From: JAZBPO01 sp963691775
GTDB taxonomy: Bacteria > Pseudomonadota > Gammaproteobacteria > Pseudomonadales > Azotimanducaceae
DNA length: 64,000 nt
Direction: 5' to 3'
NCBI GenBank assembly: GCA_963691775.1
Contig: OY829369.1
Span: 4,402,001 to 4,466,000 of the forward strand
This document shows, piece after piece, positions 23,773 to 33,245 of this stretch (position 1 is the stretch's first letter; every line of letters starts with the position of its first letter). The notes beneath the pieces are model-generated. The model saw only the letters and a list, made by a program, of their open reading frames with translations. It made no database searches and was not told the origin of the DNA. A program made the translations under genes and the position numbers.

Positions 23773-26670
23773 TCAGCCGGCGCGCGGCTTGTCGAGGGCG
23801 GCGCGGGCGCGTCGCGCGAGGGCGAGCGAGTTATCACTGCAGCCGCGGCAGCCGATCATGGCCATGATTGCTGCCTCGATTCGCGCATTGTCATCCCGCG
23901 CCGTTTCGCCGCGCATCCCTGAATTCAGAAGCGCAACCTGGCGCTGCAGGCGAAGACCGCTGTCTTCCTCCGGGCTCTCGCAGCCCAGCGCCAGTTCGAG
24001 ATCGATGCAGGCTTCGCGGCGAGCAGCATCGTCTGCGCTGCGCCGTTCGAGCGCGCCGCGCCAGGGGTTACCGATGGCGTCCGGCACATCAGGAAGCCCG
24101 TCGCCGCTGGCCTCCGCCTCGGTGAGGACAACATCGAAATCTAGGACGCTGCGCAGACCCGCGCGCTTGGCATTGGCCTTTGCGGCCTGGCGCAAACGCC
24201 TCGTTTCGGAAATGGCGTCTTTCGCGGCACGCAGTGCGTCGCTCGCGGCCTTGCGCGCAGCGGGCGGTCCACCGGCACCGTCCAGAGCGTCCATGGCGCT
24301 GCGCAGGGCCTGCTCTGGCAGATCGGAGAAGTCCGCGTCCGCAAGCGTCCCTGCGCCCCTCGCGCGAAGCTGTCCCAGCGCCTCGTTGTAGCTCCGCGTG
24401 GCCTCAACAAGGGCCCCGCGCACCGCATCCTGGGCAGCGTTTGCCTCGCTGCGCGCGTTCGCTATGCCCTTGAAAACTGCATCGCAGGCTGCGCGGAAGT
24501 CGGACCAGAGCTTGCGGTCCGCGCTCCTTGGCGTGATGTCGATTTCCTTCCACTGCGCCTGCAGCGCCTTTGCTTGACGTGCGGAATCAGGAACGGGTGC
24601 GCCATCGACAACCAGGGCGCTTGCGGAGGCGATGAGCGCTTCCTTGGCAGCTATGTTTGCGTGCCAACGGCCTTCGAGCTGCCGTTTCAGGGTGCGTATG
24701 AGCTTGTGGTACCGCTTGCCCAGGCCACGGCCTTCGCGATCGACGTCCTCGTACCGCTGCCATTCGCTGCGTGCTGACCGATAGATTCGCTCCACGGCCT
24801 TCCAATCCGCGGTTGCCCAATCGTAGTCGGTGACGAACTGCTCGAGCTCATCGCAGATCCGGGCGCGTTGCGCGCTGTTCTCTGCGCGGCGACCGGCCTC
24901 GGCCTCGAAGTGCGCACGCGCGGGTGCGAAGGCCTTTTCCGCGGCGGCGTCAAAACGCTTGGCGATCGCGGCGCCTTCTTCTCCACCGCGCACCGGACCA
25001 AGGTCATTCCACGCAGCACGCATGCCTTTTACTTCCTCGGCGCGCGCCGGGGCTTCCAGATCTTCCCGAGCGGCGAGTGCTTCCATGGCGTCGCACAGGG
25101 CCTCCCGCTTGGGCGCCGTGGCGAAGTATTCCCAGTCGCGAAGCTCCTCGATTCCGCTCTTCAGGGCGTCGATGCGGGTCTGCAGGCGCCCGCCGATCTC
25201 GGGCAGCGTCTCCAGGCTGCGTTTCAGATCGCGCTGCATACCGAGTACAGGGCCGAGCTTCTTTGCTTCCAGGGCCCGTTCCATGCGCCCCGCAAGCTTG
25301 CCGACGCGGTCCTGCAGGCGCTGCTCGCCTGCATCCATTGCCTCGAGCGCAGCGGTCAGCGCATCGCGCGCAGTGAGGGCGGCTGCGAGTGGGGCCGGGG
25401 CCGAGAGGCCATCCGGCCAGGCGAATTCACCGAGCCAGGCCTCCAGGACGTCGAGGCGCTCACGCACCGACGCGCGTAACTGCCAGTACGTCTCGCCCTC
25501 GGCGCGCGTCTTCGGCAGCCGTTCGTCGATCTGTGGTGCTGCCTCCACCTCCGGTGCGTCGCCGGCCCCGAGCCAGCTTTCGAATGCGTGGAGCAATGCG
25601 TCCAGGCGTGTGCGCACGGTGAGACGGCGTTGTGCGATGACATCCGGAGCCGGGGCATCCCCGAGGGCGTCCAGCCAGCGTGCGTCTTCCAGCTCTACGG
25701 CTGCGGCCAGAGGGCCACGTTCTGCGGCCACCGACGCGCCGTCAGCGATGCGCGCCGTCACCTGGGTGACGAGCGTGTCGAGGCCATCAACGAGCGCCGC
25801 AAGGGTGCTTGTGCGCGCCTGCGCGGCGGCGTCGGCAGCGGCCTGCGCTGCGCTCTCAGCCTGCGCAGCTTCGATCCGGCCGCGCACCTGAGCAATGGCT
25901 GCGTCGAGGGCTGAGAGCTCGGTCGGCGCAGCAATGGCCTCGAGGCGAAAAGCTTGGGTGACCTGCGCAGTCGCTTCGATCTGCTCGCTGCACTCCGCGC
26001 GGAGCCGTTCCAGACGCAGGAGGCGTTCAAGGATGTGGGTTTCGTCTTGCGAGCGGGTCAAGGCCTGCGCTTCCGGGACGAGTGCAACGATGCGGTCGCT
26101 CGCCTCTCTTGCCGATGCCCGCGCGTCGCGCAGCGCATCGAGGCGCGCCTTGACCGTCCGAGCAACATCCTTGTCGCGCTCGCGGGCTCCGCGGGCTACG
26201 AGGCGCAGCGCATCCTCGCCAACGACACGCGTGGCGGCTTCGGCGCGGACGGGTGCGAGGCGGTGGTGCACGGCGATTTCGGCAAGCACCTCCTCATCTT
26301 CAATCCGAGCGAGGACGGCCGGGGCTGCGGCGATTGGCGCAGCATCCAGGAGGTGCCGAAGCGCCGCGAGACTGGCTGTGGCGGCGAGCAGCGGGTCGAT
26401 CTCGAGGCCGTCGCTGATCAGAGTTTCGAGTCGATCGCGGGCCTTCGCTTCAGTCTCTTCCAGGTCCATAAGCGCGAGAAGCAGCGCTGCATCGTTGATG
26501 CGCGCGATACATGCGCTGCGAACGCTGGGCTCCGGGTCTGTCCGCGCAAGCTCGGCGAGGGCGTCGTTCTCGAGCGGAGGGTCCTGCCGATCGAGTGCTT
26601 CGATCCGGCGTTCGGGATCGGGGTCCTCTAGGCCTGGGCCTGTGAGACTGCGGATGATGCGCGTGATCAT
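23773..26670 (-). CDS. Large DUF349-repeat protein
   Basis: A 965-residue, almost wholly helical and Ala/Arg/Glu-rich protein. The N-terminal quarter resembles HEAT-like repeats (DPEPSVRSACIARI, EVLAEIAVHHRLAPVRAEAA). DUF349 repeats follow, recognisable by MRAAWNDLGPV, YRSARSEWQRYEDVDREGRG and LQAQWKEIDITPRSADRKLWSDFR. Such proteins are common single-copy genes in Gammaproteobacteria with no settled function. The CPXCG gene lies 7 bp downstream on the same strand, an arrangement suggesting co-expression. Extreme codon GC produces long antisense open frames, which are ignored. Confidence 0.9.
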   Translation of the reverse strand: MITRIIRSLTGPGLEDPDPERRIEALDRQDPPLENDALAELARTDPEPSVRSACIARINDAALLLALMDLEETEAKARDRLETLISDGLEIDPLLAATASLAALRHLLDAAPIAAAPAVLARIEDEEVLAEIAVHHRLAPVRAEAATRVVGEDALRLVARGARERDKDVARTVKARLDALRDARASAREASDRIVALVPEAQALTRSQDETHILERLLRLERLRAECSEQIEATAQVTQAFRLEAIAAPTELSALDAAIAQVRGRIEAAQAESAAQAAADAAAQARTSTLAALVDGLDTLVTQVTARIADGASVAAERGPLAAAVELEDARWLDALGDAPAPDVIAQRRLTVRTRLDALLHAFESWLGAGDAPEVEAAPQIDERLPKTRAEGETYWQLRASVRERLDVLEAWLGEFAWPDGLSAPAPLAAALTARDALTAALEAMDAGEQRLQDRVGKLAGRMERALEAKKLGPVLGMQRDLKRSLETLPEIGGRLQTRIDALKSGIEELRDWEYFATAPKREALCDAMEALAAREDLEAPARAEEVKGMRAAWNDLGPVRGGEEGAAIAKRFDAAAEKAFAPARAHFEAEAGRRAENSAQRARICDELEQFVTDYDWATADWKAVERIYRSARSEWQRYEDVDREGRGLGKRYHKLIRTLKRQLEGRWHANIAAKEALIASASALVVDGAPVPDSARQAKALQAQWKEIDITPRSADRKLWSDFRAACDAVFKGIANARSEANAAQDAVRGALVEATRSYNEALGQLRARGAGTLADADFSDLPEQALRSAMDALDGAGGPPAARKAASDALRAAKDAISETRRLRQAAKANAKRAGLRSVLDFDVVLTEAEASGDGLPDVPDAIGNPWRGALERRSADDAARREACIDLELALGCESPEEDSGLRLQRQVALLNSGMRGETARDDNARIEAAIMAMIGCRGCSDNSLALARRARAALDKPRAG

Positions 26671-26769
26671 GTCGCTCGCTCTGGAAGGACGGGCGCCTGC
26701 CCGTCAATTGCGCCGGCGAACCGGCGTGCAGGGGAGACCGGACGCGAACTGACCGGTCCAGCGTTGTTG

Positions 26770-27651
26770 TCAGCCGTAGTCGCGTTCATCCCACCAGGGG
26801 AAGAACCCGGGCATGTCGGCGCTTGGACGGCCTGGAAATTCGGGTGCGCGTTTCTCAAGGAACGACATGACGCCCTCCCTTGCATCGGAACTTTGGCCGA
26901 GTGCGTAGATGCCTTGCGAATCGAGCTTGTGCGCTTCCATCGGATGGTCCGCGCCGAGCATGCGCCAGAGCATGTGACGAATCATCGTTACGGAGACAGC
27001 GGAGGTGTTGTCGGCGATTTCGCGCGCGATCTCCTTCGCGCGCGGAAGCAGCGCTTCGGGGGCGACGACCTCGCTGACGAGGCCGCCAGCCTGCGCTTCC
27101 GCCGCGGGGAACACGCGACCGGAGTAGCACCACTGAAGCGCCTGGCTGATGCCGACAACGCGGGGCAGGAAATAGCTCGAGCAGGCCTCAGGAACGATGC
27201 CGCGACGCGCGAACACGAAGCCGAAGCGAGCATTTTCAGATGCAATGCGCACGTCCATCGGCAATTGCATCGTCGCACCGACGCCGACTGCTGGACCATT
27301 GACCGCGGCAATGACCGGCTTTCTGCATTCATAGAGCCGCAAAGTGAGCAGGCCGCCACCGTCGCGCGGGGCGAGCTTGCCCTCTGCAGATTCCGCCGCG
27401 CCGTCTCGATCAGCGCGTGATTCATAGTCGAAGGTCTCGCCACCCTTTTCGAGGTCTGCGCCAGCACAGAAGCCGCGTCCCGCGCCGGTCACGATGATTG
27501 CGCGCACGGCGTCGTCCGCGTCTGCTGCGTCGAGTGCTGCAATCATTTCCTGCATCATCGTTGTATTGAACGCGTTCAGGCGATCAGGTCGGTTCAGGGT
27601 GATCGTGAGCACGCCGTCTTCGATGTCGTACAGAATCGTCTCGAAATCCAT
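26770..27651 (-). CDS. Enoyl-CoA hydratase/isomerase family protein
   Basis: A 293-residue crotonase from ATG 27651. N-terminal TITLNRPDRLNAFNT, oxyanion-hole region AIIVTGAGRGFCAGADL, second oxyanion segment AAVNGPAVGVGATMQLPMDVRIA, and the catalytic-Glu region ARRGIVPEACSSYFLPRVVG; the first of the two usual catalytic Glu is not evident. It lies divergently upstream of the acyl-CoA dehydrogenase pair, so it probably hydrates their products. Substrate chain length or identity is not readable. Confidence 0.88.
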   Translation of the reverse strand: MDFETILYDIEDGVLTITLNRPDRLNAFNTTMMQEMIAALDAADADDAVRAIIVTGAGRGFCAGADLEKGGETFDYESRADRDGAAESAEGKLAPRDGGGLLTLRLYECRKPVIAAVNGPAVGVGATMQLPMDVRIASENARFGFVFARRGIVPEACSSYFLPRVVGISQALQWCYSGRVFPAAEAQAGGLVSEVVAPEALLPRAKEIAREIADNTSAVSVTMIRHMLWRMLGADHPMEAHKLDSQGIYALGQSSDAREGVMSFLEKRAPEFPGRPSADMPGFFPWWDERDYG

Positions 27652-27892
27652 GGTTTCTCGATCTCTTCGGCTTTCCGCGGCGCGTATCTTGCCCCCAACG
27701 TCGAGCCCGCGCCAAGGCACTTAGGTGCTTCGTGGTCTGTCTTGTCTGGCTACCCGCGGGCCGCCTATCATCAGTCGGCTGAATCGGGCGCATACCTCGG
27801 GGCGGAGGGCCGTCCGCACCCACCTGCTTGCGCCGTGCGCGGGCGCCCAGGGTGTTGGCGGTGGCCCCGCCCGGATACGAAGGGAGAGAAAT

Positions 27893-29098
27893 ATGGATCT
27901 GAAGCTCCGAGAGGAGGATCTGGCCTTCCAGCAGGAAGTGCGCGCCTTCATCAATGAGTACTGGCCTGCTGAAGTCCGCAATGCGCGCTCGACTGCAACC
28001 CGGTTCGAGGAATCGGGTGGCCACGCACCCGAAGTGCGGCGCTGGATCGATGGTCTGAACGAAAAGGGGTGGGCCGTGCCGAACTGGCCGGCCGAGTGGG
28101 GCGGTACGAACTGGTCGCCGACCCAAAAGTACATATGGGACAAGGAAACGGCCGGCGCAGAGTGCCCACAGCTGTCCGCCTTCGGCGCGCGCATGCTCGC
28201 GCCGGTGCTCTACACCTGGGGCACCGATGCGCAGAAGGATCGTTTCCTTCCGCTTATCCGTGAAGAACGCATGATCTGGTGCCAGGGCTATTCAGAGCCG
28301 GGTGCCGGTTCTGACCTTGCAGCGCTGCAGACGCGTGCCGTTAGGGATGGCGATGACTACGTCGTCAACGGGACGAAGATCTGGACGTCCGGCGCGCATG
28401 TCGCGGATTGGATGTTCTGCCTGGTTCGCACTGACAACACCGGCAAGCGCCAGGAGGGCATCAGCTTCCTGCTCATCGACATGAAGACGCCGGGCATCAC
28501 GGTCAACCCGATCTACATCCTTGGCGGCATTCATTCCGTGAATGAGGTGGAGCTGAAGGATGTTCGTGTCCCGGTCGAGAACCTCGTTGGCGAGGAGAAT
28601 GTCGGCTGGACCTACGCCAAAGGTCTGCTTACGCATGAGCGCACCGGCATTGCCGGCGTTGCCCGGTCTGAGCGGCAGATCAGCCGTCTCAAGGAAATCG
28701 CGCGCGATACGGGCGCTGATGGCGAATCGCTGTGGGACGATGGGGACTTTCGCCGCCGGGTCGAGGCCATCGAGATCGAACTTGCGGCGCTGTCGATGAC
28801 CGAACTGCGCGTGCTTGCGCAGGTGCAGCAGGGCGGAGCGCCTGGACCGGAATCCTCTATCCTGAAGATCCGCGGGACGGAGATCAGTCAGGCAATCGCC
28901 ATGATGCAGATCGAGGCGTTCGGCTATTACGGCATGCCTTACCCGGATCGCACGCTCATCGATAACGAAGGGCCAATCGGTCATCCGTACGTCGCGCCGT
29001 CCATGCAGGGCATGCTTTATGGCCGGGCATCGTCGATCTTCGGTGGCTCGAACGAGATTCAGAAGAACATCATCAGCAAGGCCGTGCTCGGACTCTGA
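27893..29098 (+). CDS. Acyl-CoA dehydrogenase, PimC-like (large subunit type)
   Basis: A 401-residue flavoprotein from ATG 27893 behind AAGGGAGAG. Motifs: GYSEPGAGSDLAALQTRA (FAD/substrate signature), VNGTKIWTSGAHVADWMF, and C-terminal FGGSNEIQKNIISKAVLGL. The start MDLKLREEDLAFQQEVRAF and the tandem arrangement with a second, divergent ACAD match heteromeric enzymes such as pimeloyl-CoA dehydrogenase PimCD. Probably oxidises a dicarboxyl-, branched- or side-chain acyl-CoA; the exact substrate is unknown. 81 bp to the next gene. Confidence 0.9.
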   Translation: MDLKLREEDLAFQQEVRAFINEYWPAEVRNARSTATRFEESGGHAPEVRRWIDGLNEKGWAVPNWPAEWGGTNWSPTQKYIWDKETAGAECPQLSAFGARMLAPVLYTWGTDAQKDRFLPLIREERMIWCQGYSEPGAGSDLAALQTRAVRDGDDYVVNGTKIWTSGAHVADWMFCLVRTDNTGKRQEGISFLLIDMKTPGITVNPIYILGGIHSVNEVELKDVRVPVENLVGEENVGWTYAKGLLTHERTGIAGVARSERQISRLKEIARDTGADGESLWDDGDFRRRVEAIEIELAALSMTELRVLAQVQQGGAPGPESSILKIRGTEISQAIAMMQIEAFGYYGMPYPDRTLIDNEGPIGHPYVAPSMQGMLYGRASSIFGGSNEIQKNIISKAVLGL

Positions 29099-29179
29099 GC
29101 GCGGCGGTCTGCTGGAGGCAGAAAGGGGGGGCAGCGCTCGTCGCAGCCCGACAGACGAGAAGCATCACGAGGAAGGTTC

Positions 29180-30316
29180 ATGGATTTCTCGCTTTCCGAC
29201 GAACAATCGATGCTGAAGGACAGCATCGAGAAATTCGTCCAAAACGATTACGACTTCGATACGCGCCGCAAGATCATGGCCAACGACGAAGGCTTCAGCC
29301 GTGAGCTCTGGAGCCAGATGGCTGAGCTTGGCTGGCTCGCCGTGCCATTCGCTGAGGAAGATGGTGGCTTCGGTGGGGGGGCGATCGAACTGATGCTCGT
29401 CATGGAGCAGATCGGCCGTGGTCTCATCGTCGAGCCGTACATGGCGACGGTCGTGCTCGCTGGAGGGTTCCTGAAGCGGGCAGGCAGCGCCGAGCAGAAG
29501 GAGAAGTATCTTTCCGGCGTCATCGATGGCTCGAAGCTAGGCGCCTTCGCCTTCGCCGAGCCTCAGGGCCGTTTCAATCTTGCGGATCTCACCACAACGG
29601 CGGCCGCCGATGGTGACGGGTACGTGCTCAACGGTCACAAGGCCGTGGTGCTGAATGGCCCATCGGCGGATTTTATCGTCGTCTCTGCACGCACCTCCGG
29701 TGAGCAGCGTGACGAAGCAGGCGTGTCGGTATTCGTGCTCGATGCGGATACGGCCGGAGTTTCGCGCCGCGACTATCCGACCGTCGACGGCCTGCGCGCG
29801 GCGGAGATCACGCTGGAGAATGTGCGCGTGGGTGCTGATGCCCTGATCGGCGAAGCCGGTCAGGCGCTGCCGTTGATCCAGGAGGTCATCGACGAAGCCA
29901 CGCTTGCCGTCGGCTGCGAGGCGGTCGGCAACATGGAGGTCGCCTACAAATCGACGGTGGATTACTCCAAGCAGCGCGTGCAGTTCGGCCAGCCGATCGG
30001 CAAGTTCCAGGTGCTCCAGCACCGCATGGTCGACATGTTCATGGAGTACGAACAGGCCAAGTCGCTCATGTACATGGCCGCCATGCGGATGGATGAGGGG
30101 TACGGGGCCGTTGCCCAGAAGGCCGTGTCGGCGTTCAAGGTTCAGGTCGGCAAATCAGGTCGCTACGTCGGTCAGCAAGCCGTTCAGGTCCATGGCGGCA
30201 TGGGTATGACCGAGGAGCTGCACATCGGCCACTACTTCAAGCGGCTGACCATGATCGACACGCTCTTCGGCAACGTCGATTTTCATCTGCGTCGCTACGG
30301 CAGCATCGCCGCCTGA
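29180..30316 (+). CDS. Acyl-CoA dehydrogenase, PimD-like (small subunit type)
   Basis: A 378-residue acyl-CoA dehydrogenase partner. The start MDFSLSDEQSMLKDSIEKFVQNDYDFDTRRKI is characteristic of the pimeloyl-CoA dehydrogenase small-subunit group. The middle SGVIDGSKLGAFAFAEPQGRFNLADL is a weakened form of the usual GSD signature, as expected for the structural partner in a heteromer. The C-terminus has YVGQQAVQVHGGMGMTEELHIGHYFKRLTMID. AGGAAGG ribosome-binding sequence precedes ATG 29180. Most likely forms one enzyme with the preceding gene product. Confidence 0.88.
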   Translation: MDFSLSDEQSMLKDSIEKFVQNDYDFDTRRKIMANDEGFSRELWSQMAELGWLAVPFAEEDGGFGGGAIELMLVMEQIGRGLIVEPYMATVVLAGGFLKRAGSAEQKEKYLSGVIDGSKLGAFAFAEPQGRFNLADLTTTAAADGDGYVLNGHKAVVLNGPSADFIVVSARTSGEQRDEAGVSVFVLDADTAGVSRRDYPTVDGLRAAEITLENVRVGADALIGEAGQALPLIQEVIDEATLAVGCEAVGNMEVAYKSTVDYSKQRVQFGQPIGKFQVLQHRMVDMFMEYEQAKSLMYMAAMRMDEGYGAVAQKAVSAFKVQVGKSGRYVGQQAVQVHGGMGMTEELHIGHYFKRLTMIDTLFGNVDFHLRRYGSIAA

Positions 30317-30363
30317 TCGAGGGCGATCGATCAGGCGCTGGCGGGTGCCAGCGTCGTGTCTGG

Positions 30364-30397
30364 AAGGGGGCCTCTGCGGTGACGCGGCGGCCCCCTT
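30364..30397 (+). terminator. Terminator-like hairpin after the acyl-CoA dehydrogenase pair
   Basis: A perfect 9-bp stem (AAGGGGGCC / GGCCCCCTT) encloses a 16-nt GC-rich loop, followed by TTGTTCGTT partly inside and after the stem. It lies between the dehydrogenase stop (30316) and the hydrolase start (30419). Confidence 0.55.
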
Positions 30398-30418
30398 GTT
30401 CGTTCTGGAGGGCAGGGC

Positions 30419-31291
30419 ATGGGTACGATTCCGGACTGGTTCTGGGCCGCAGTCGAAGCGCCGAAGGAAGAAGGCGTCGTTGAAGTAGATGAGTGTGACG
30501 TTGCCTGGCAGGCCTGGGGGCGGGCCGATGCTCCGGGGGTGTTGCTCGTACATGGCATGTTTGCGCATAGCCACTGGTGGGATTTCATCGCGCCGCAATT
30601 GGCCGAGCGCTATCGCGTCGCCGCCCTCGATCTCACCGGCATGGGTGATTCCGATTACCGTTACCAGTACGACGCGAGCACCTGGGCGGCTGAGCTGGTC
30701 GCGGTGGCGGACGCCGCAGGCCTGGGAGATGACACGATCATCGTTGGCCATAGCTTCGGCGGGCGAATCGGCCTTCATACGGCCATTGCTCATCCCGATC
30801 GCTTCGGCGGACTGATCATGGCGGACGCTGGCGTGCGTGATCCGGCCGAGCCGCAGGACGGCGGGCGGCCACGGATGGGCGGTCGGCCGACGCTCTATCC
30901 GGACGAGGCGACAGCCCGCAACCGGTTCCGCCTGCAGCCGCCGCAGCCGTGTGAGAACGAGTACATCGTTGAATACATCGCTCGGAATTCAGTGATGCCC
31001 ATCGACGGTGGTTGGGCCTTCAAGTTCGACACGGACCTCATGGAGGGGATGCGAGGCGTTGCGCACGAGGACGCGGAACGGGACTTCCGCGCGCTGCGCC
31101 TGCCATTCGCGTTGGTCTACGGTGAAGAAAGCGAGCTGTTCTCGGGTACAACGCTTGAGTACATGCGCAGCATCGCGCCAACCCCTTTTCAGGCAACCGG
31201 CCTCGCCGCGGCGCATCATCACCTCTTCCTCGATCAGCCCCTCGGTTTTGTGGAAGTGCTGACGGGAGAGCTGGAACGGCTCCGCGCATGA
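30419..31291 (+). CDS. Alpha/beta hydrolase
   Basis: A 290-residue alpha/beta hydrolase. Oxyanion region VLLVHGMFAHSHWWDF (residues 41-56), nucleophile Ser112 in IIVGHSFGGRIGLH, and terminal His in AAAHHHLFLDQPLGFV. The ATG follows GGAGGGCAGGGC. It shares its last 4 bp (ATGA) with the GNAT gene downstream, so the two are translationally coupled. Possibly a thioesterase or esterase acting with the acyl-CoA dehydrogenase genes upstream, though a terminator-like hairpin separates them. Confidence 0.85.
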   Translation: MGTIPDWFWAAVEAPKEEGVVEVDECDVAWQAWGRADAPGVLLVHGMFAHSHWWDFIAPQLAERYRVAALDLTGMGDSDYRYQYDASTWAAELVAVADAAGLGDDTIIVGHSFGGRIGLHTAIAHPDRFGGLIMADAGVRDPAEPQDGGRPRMGGRPTLYPDEATARNRFRLQPPQPCENEYIVEYIARNSVMPIDGGWAFKFDTDLMEGMRGVAHEDAERDFRALRLPFALVYGEESELFSGTTLEYMRSIAPTPFQATGLAAAHHHLFLDQPLGFVEVLTGELERLRA

Positions 31292-31926
31292 CGCTGGAAC
31301 TGAGTATCTCGCTGATCGAGGACGTTGACGGGATTCGGGCATGCTGGCCCGTGATGGTGCAGCTGCGGCCACAGCTGAGCGAGGCCGCCTTCGTAGACCA
31401 GGTTCAGCGTCAGCGGATGGGCGGCTATCGCCTGGCCGCAGGGATGAAGGGCGACCGCGTACTCGTTGTTGCCGGCTTCGTATTCGGCGAGAAACTTGCC
31501 TGGGGGCGACACCTCTACGTCGATGACCTCGTCACGGACAGTGTTGTCCGCTCAATGGGCGCCGGACAGGCGATGCTCGACTGGCTGAAGGCGCATGCCC
31601 GGGCTGCCGGGTGCGCAACCTTGCACCTCGACTCGGGGCTGCAACGCGGCGAGGCACATCGCTTTTACGCGCGCGAGGGGATGCGTCACGCCAGCGTCCA
31701 CTTCTCGACCCAGCTCGACGAGCAGGCCATGCCGATTGACGCTCGGTTGCGTGGGCGGGCGGGCGTAACGGTCGACAGGCCTGAAGCTTCGGTCCGCCGC
31801 ACGCGACAGGGTTCAGGGCCGCTCGGCGAGAACACGCTTTATCCGCATCTGAGCGAAGGCGTAGAGATCGTCGATGATGAATTCGACCCCTCTCATGAGG
31901 GCGGACTTGATCACGACTTCGACTGA
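31288..31926 (+). CDS. GNAT-family N-acetyltransferase
   Basis: A 212-residue protein whose first about 150 residues form a GNAT domain: RHLYVDDLVTDSVVRSMGAGQAMLDWLKAHARAAGC covers motif A with the acetyl-CoA pyrophosphate loop (RSMGAGQA), and LDSGLQRGEAHRFYAREGMRHASVHF covers motif B. The remaining about 60 residues are acidic and unrelated (ending DPSHEGGLDHDFD). The ATG overlaps the stop of the hydrolase gene. Substrate unknown; it may act on a small molecule or a protein N-terminus. Confidence 0.85.
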   Translation: MTLELSISLIEDVDGIRACWPVMVQLRPQLSEAAFVDQVQRQRMGGYRLAAGMKGDRVLVVAGFVFGEKLAWGRHLYVDDLVTDSVVRSMGAGQAMLDWLKAHARAAGCATLHLDSGLQRGEAHRFYAREGMRHASVHFSTQLDEQAMPIDARLRGRAGVTVDRPEASVRRTRQGSGPLGENTLYPHLSEGVEIVDDEFDPSHEGGLDHDFD

Positions 31927-31929
31927 GCC

Positions 31930-33018
31930 TTAAAACAGCTCGATCTGCGGCGTTTGCCCGCCTGACTGCGCTGCCGCCGGCTGTCTGAATGCCGATGCGT
32001 CGAGCCTTGGCGACCGGTCCGACAGGCCGAGTCTGCGCGCGGCGATGCGGAATCGCTCGGCGATGAGCGCTGCGAAGACGCCCTGGCCGCGCATCCGGGA
32101 TCCGAACCGGGGATCGTTGACTCGGCCGCTACGGCTTTGTCGGAGGAGACTCATGACGTGCTCCGCTCGCTCCGGGAAGTGCGCATCAAGCCAAGCGCGA
32201 AACAGCGGAGCCACTTCGTTCGGCAGACGCAGCAGAATCCAGTTTGCGCGCTCTGCTCCGGCCGCCGCAGCCGCTTCGAGCATGCCTTCGAGTTCAGCAT
32301 CGTTCACGGCGGGGATGATCGGGGCGGTCATCACGCCCACGGGTATACCGGCCGCGCGCAGTGCGGATACGGCCCGCAGTCGCGCTGCGGCAGAGGCAGT
32401 GCGCGGCTCCAGCGTGCGTTTCAGATTGTCCTCAAGGGTGGTGATGCTCACAGCAACGGAGACAAGGTTACGGCGGGCCATGTCGGCCAGCAGGTCCAGG
32501 TCGTCGAGTACGCCAATTCCCTTGGTTGTGATGGTTACGGGATGTTCGTACTCGGACAGCACCTCGAGGAGACTGCGGGTGATACGCAGTCGCCGCTCGA
32601 CGGGCTGATAGGGATCCGTGTTGGTTCCGAGCGCAATGGGGCGGCACTGGTAGCCCGGTTTTGACAGTTCTCTGACGAGCAAACGCTTTGCGTCGGCCTT
32701 GTAGAAGATCCGCGTTTCAAAGTCGAGACCGGGCGAGAGGTCGACGTAAGCATGCGCCGGGCGTGCGTAGCAGTAGATACAGCCGTGCTCGCAGCCGCGA
32801 TAGGGGTTTGCGGAGCGATCGAATGGAATATCCGGAGATGCGTTGCGCGTGATGATGGACTTCGCCGCTTCCGCGCGCACCTCGGTGGCGACCGAGGCGG
32901 GAAGTGCTTCAGCGTGCCAGCCATCGTCAACCGCGATGATGTCCTCGGTCGCGAAACGGCCCGCAGGATTGGTTACGGCGCCGCGACCGGCGATGACTCT
33001 GCGCGCTGCATCGCTCAT
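31930..33018 (-). CDS. PA0069-family radical SAM protein, SOS-linked
   Basis: A 362-residue radical SAM protein of the SplB-like group. The 4Fe-4S motif is CEHGCIYCYAR with Cys76, Cys80 and Cys83. Other family blocks: SIITRNASPDIPFDRSANPYRG before it, IALGTNTDPYQPVERRLRITR, and VMTAPIIPAVNDAELEGML. The C-terminal part matches the Pseudomonas PA0069 family. A LexA box lies 28 bp upstream of the start. I recall PA0069 being in the P. aeruginosa LexA regulon, which agrees. Its chemistry is unproved; DNA-lesion repair similar to spore photoproduct lyase is plausible. Confidence 0.88.
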   Translation of the reverse strand: MSDAARRVIAGRGAVTNPAGRFATEDIIAVDDGWHAEALPASVATEVRAEAAKSIITRNASPDIPFDRSANPYRGCEHGCIYCYARPAHAYVDLSPGLDFETRIFYKADAKRLLVRELSKPGYQCRPIALGTNTDPYQPVERRLRITRSLLEVLSEYEHPVTITTKGIGVLDDLDLLADMARRNLVSVAVSITTLEDNLKRTLEPRTASAAARLRAVSALRAAGIPVGVMTAPIIPAVNDAELEGMLEAAAAAGAERANWILLRLPNEVAPLFRAWLDAHFPERAEHVMSLLRQSRSGRVNDPRFGSRMRGQGVFAALIAERFRIAARRLGLSDRSPRLDASAFRQPAAAQSGGQTPQIELF

Positions 33019-33045
33019 GGGCGTCCTCCGCTGGCCTGCGCTTGG

Positions 33046-33065
33046 TGCTGTATAAAAAAACAGTA
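33046..33065 (-). promoter_or_regulatory. LexA (SOS) box upstream of the radical SAM gene
   Basis: The core CTGTATAAAAAAACAG (33048-33063) fits the CTG-N10-CAG gammaproteobacterial LexA consensus exactly, with an A/T-rich centre and a flanking TA after CAG. It ends 28 bp before the ATG at 33018, overlapping where a promoter would be. The A-run stands out in GC-rich DNA. Confidence 0.85.
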
Positions 33066-33245
33066 TCAGAGGCGGGCGTGCTAGGGAACCCGAGCGTCAG
33101 TCGCAGCCGCCTGGCGGTGCGGGTGTGATCGCGCAGGCGCCGGCCAAGTACAAGGATGCAGCCAAAGGTGGTTAGCGGGCACGCGAAGCGGCGCTGCGCC
33201 CGCAGTTCAGCCGCCAGAGGGCGATCGAAGCTTTCCTGAATGCAT

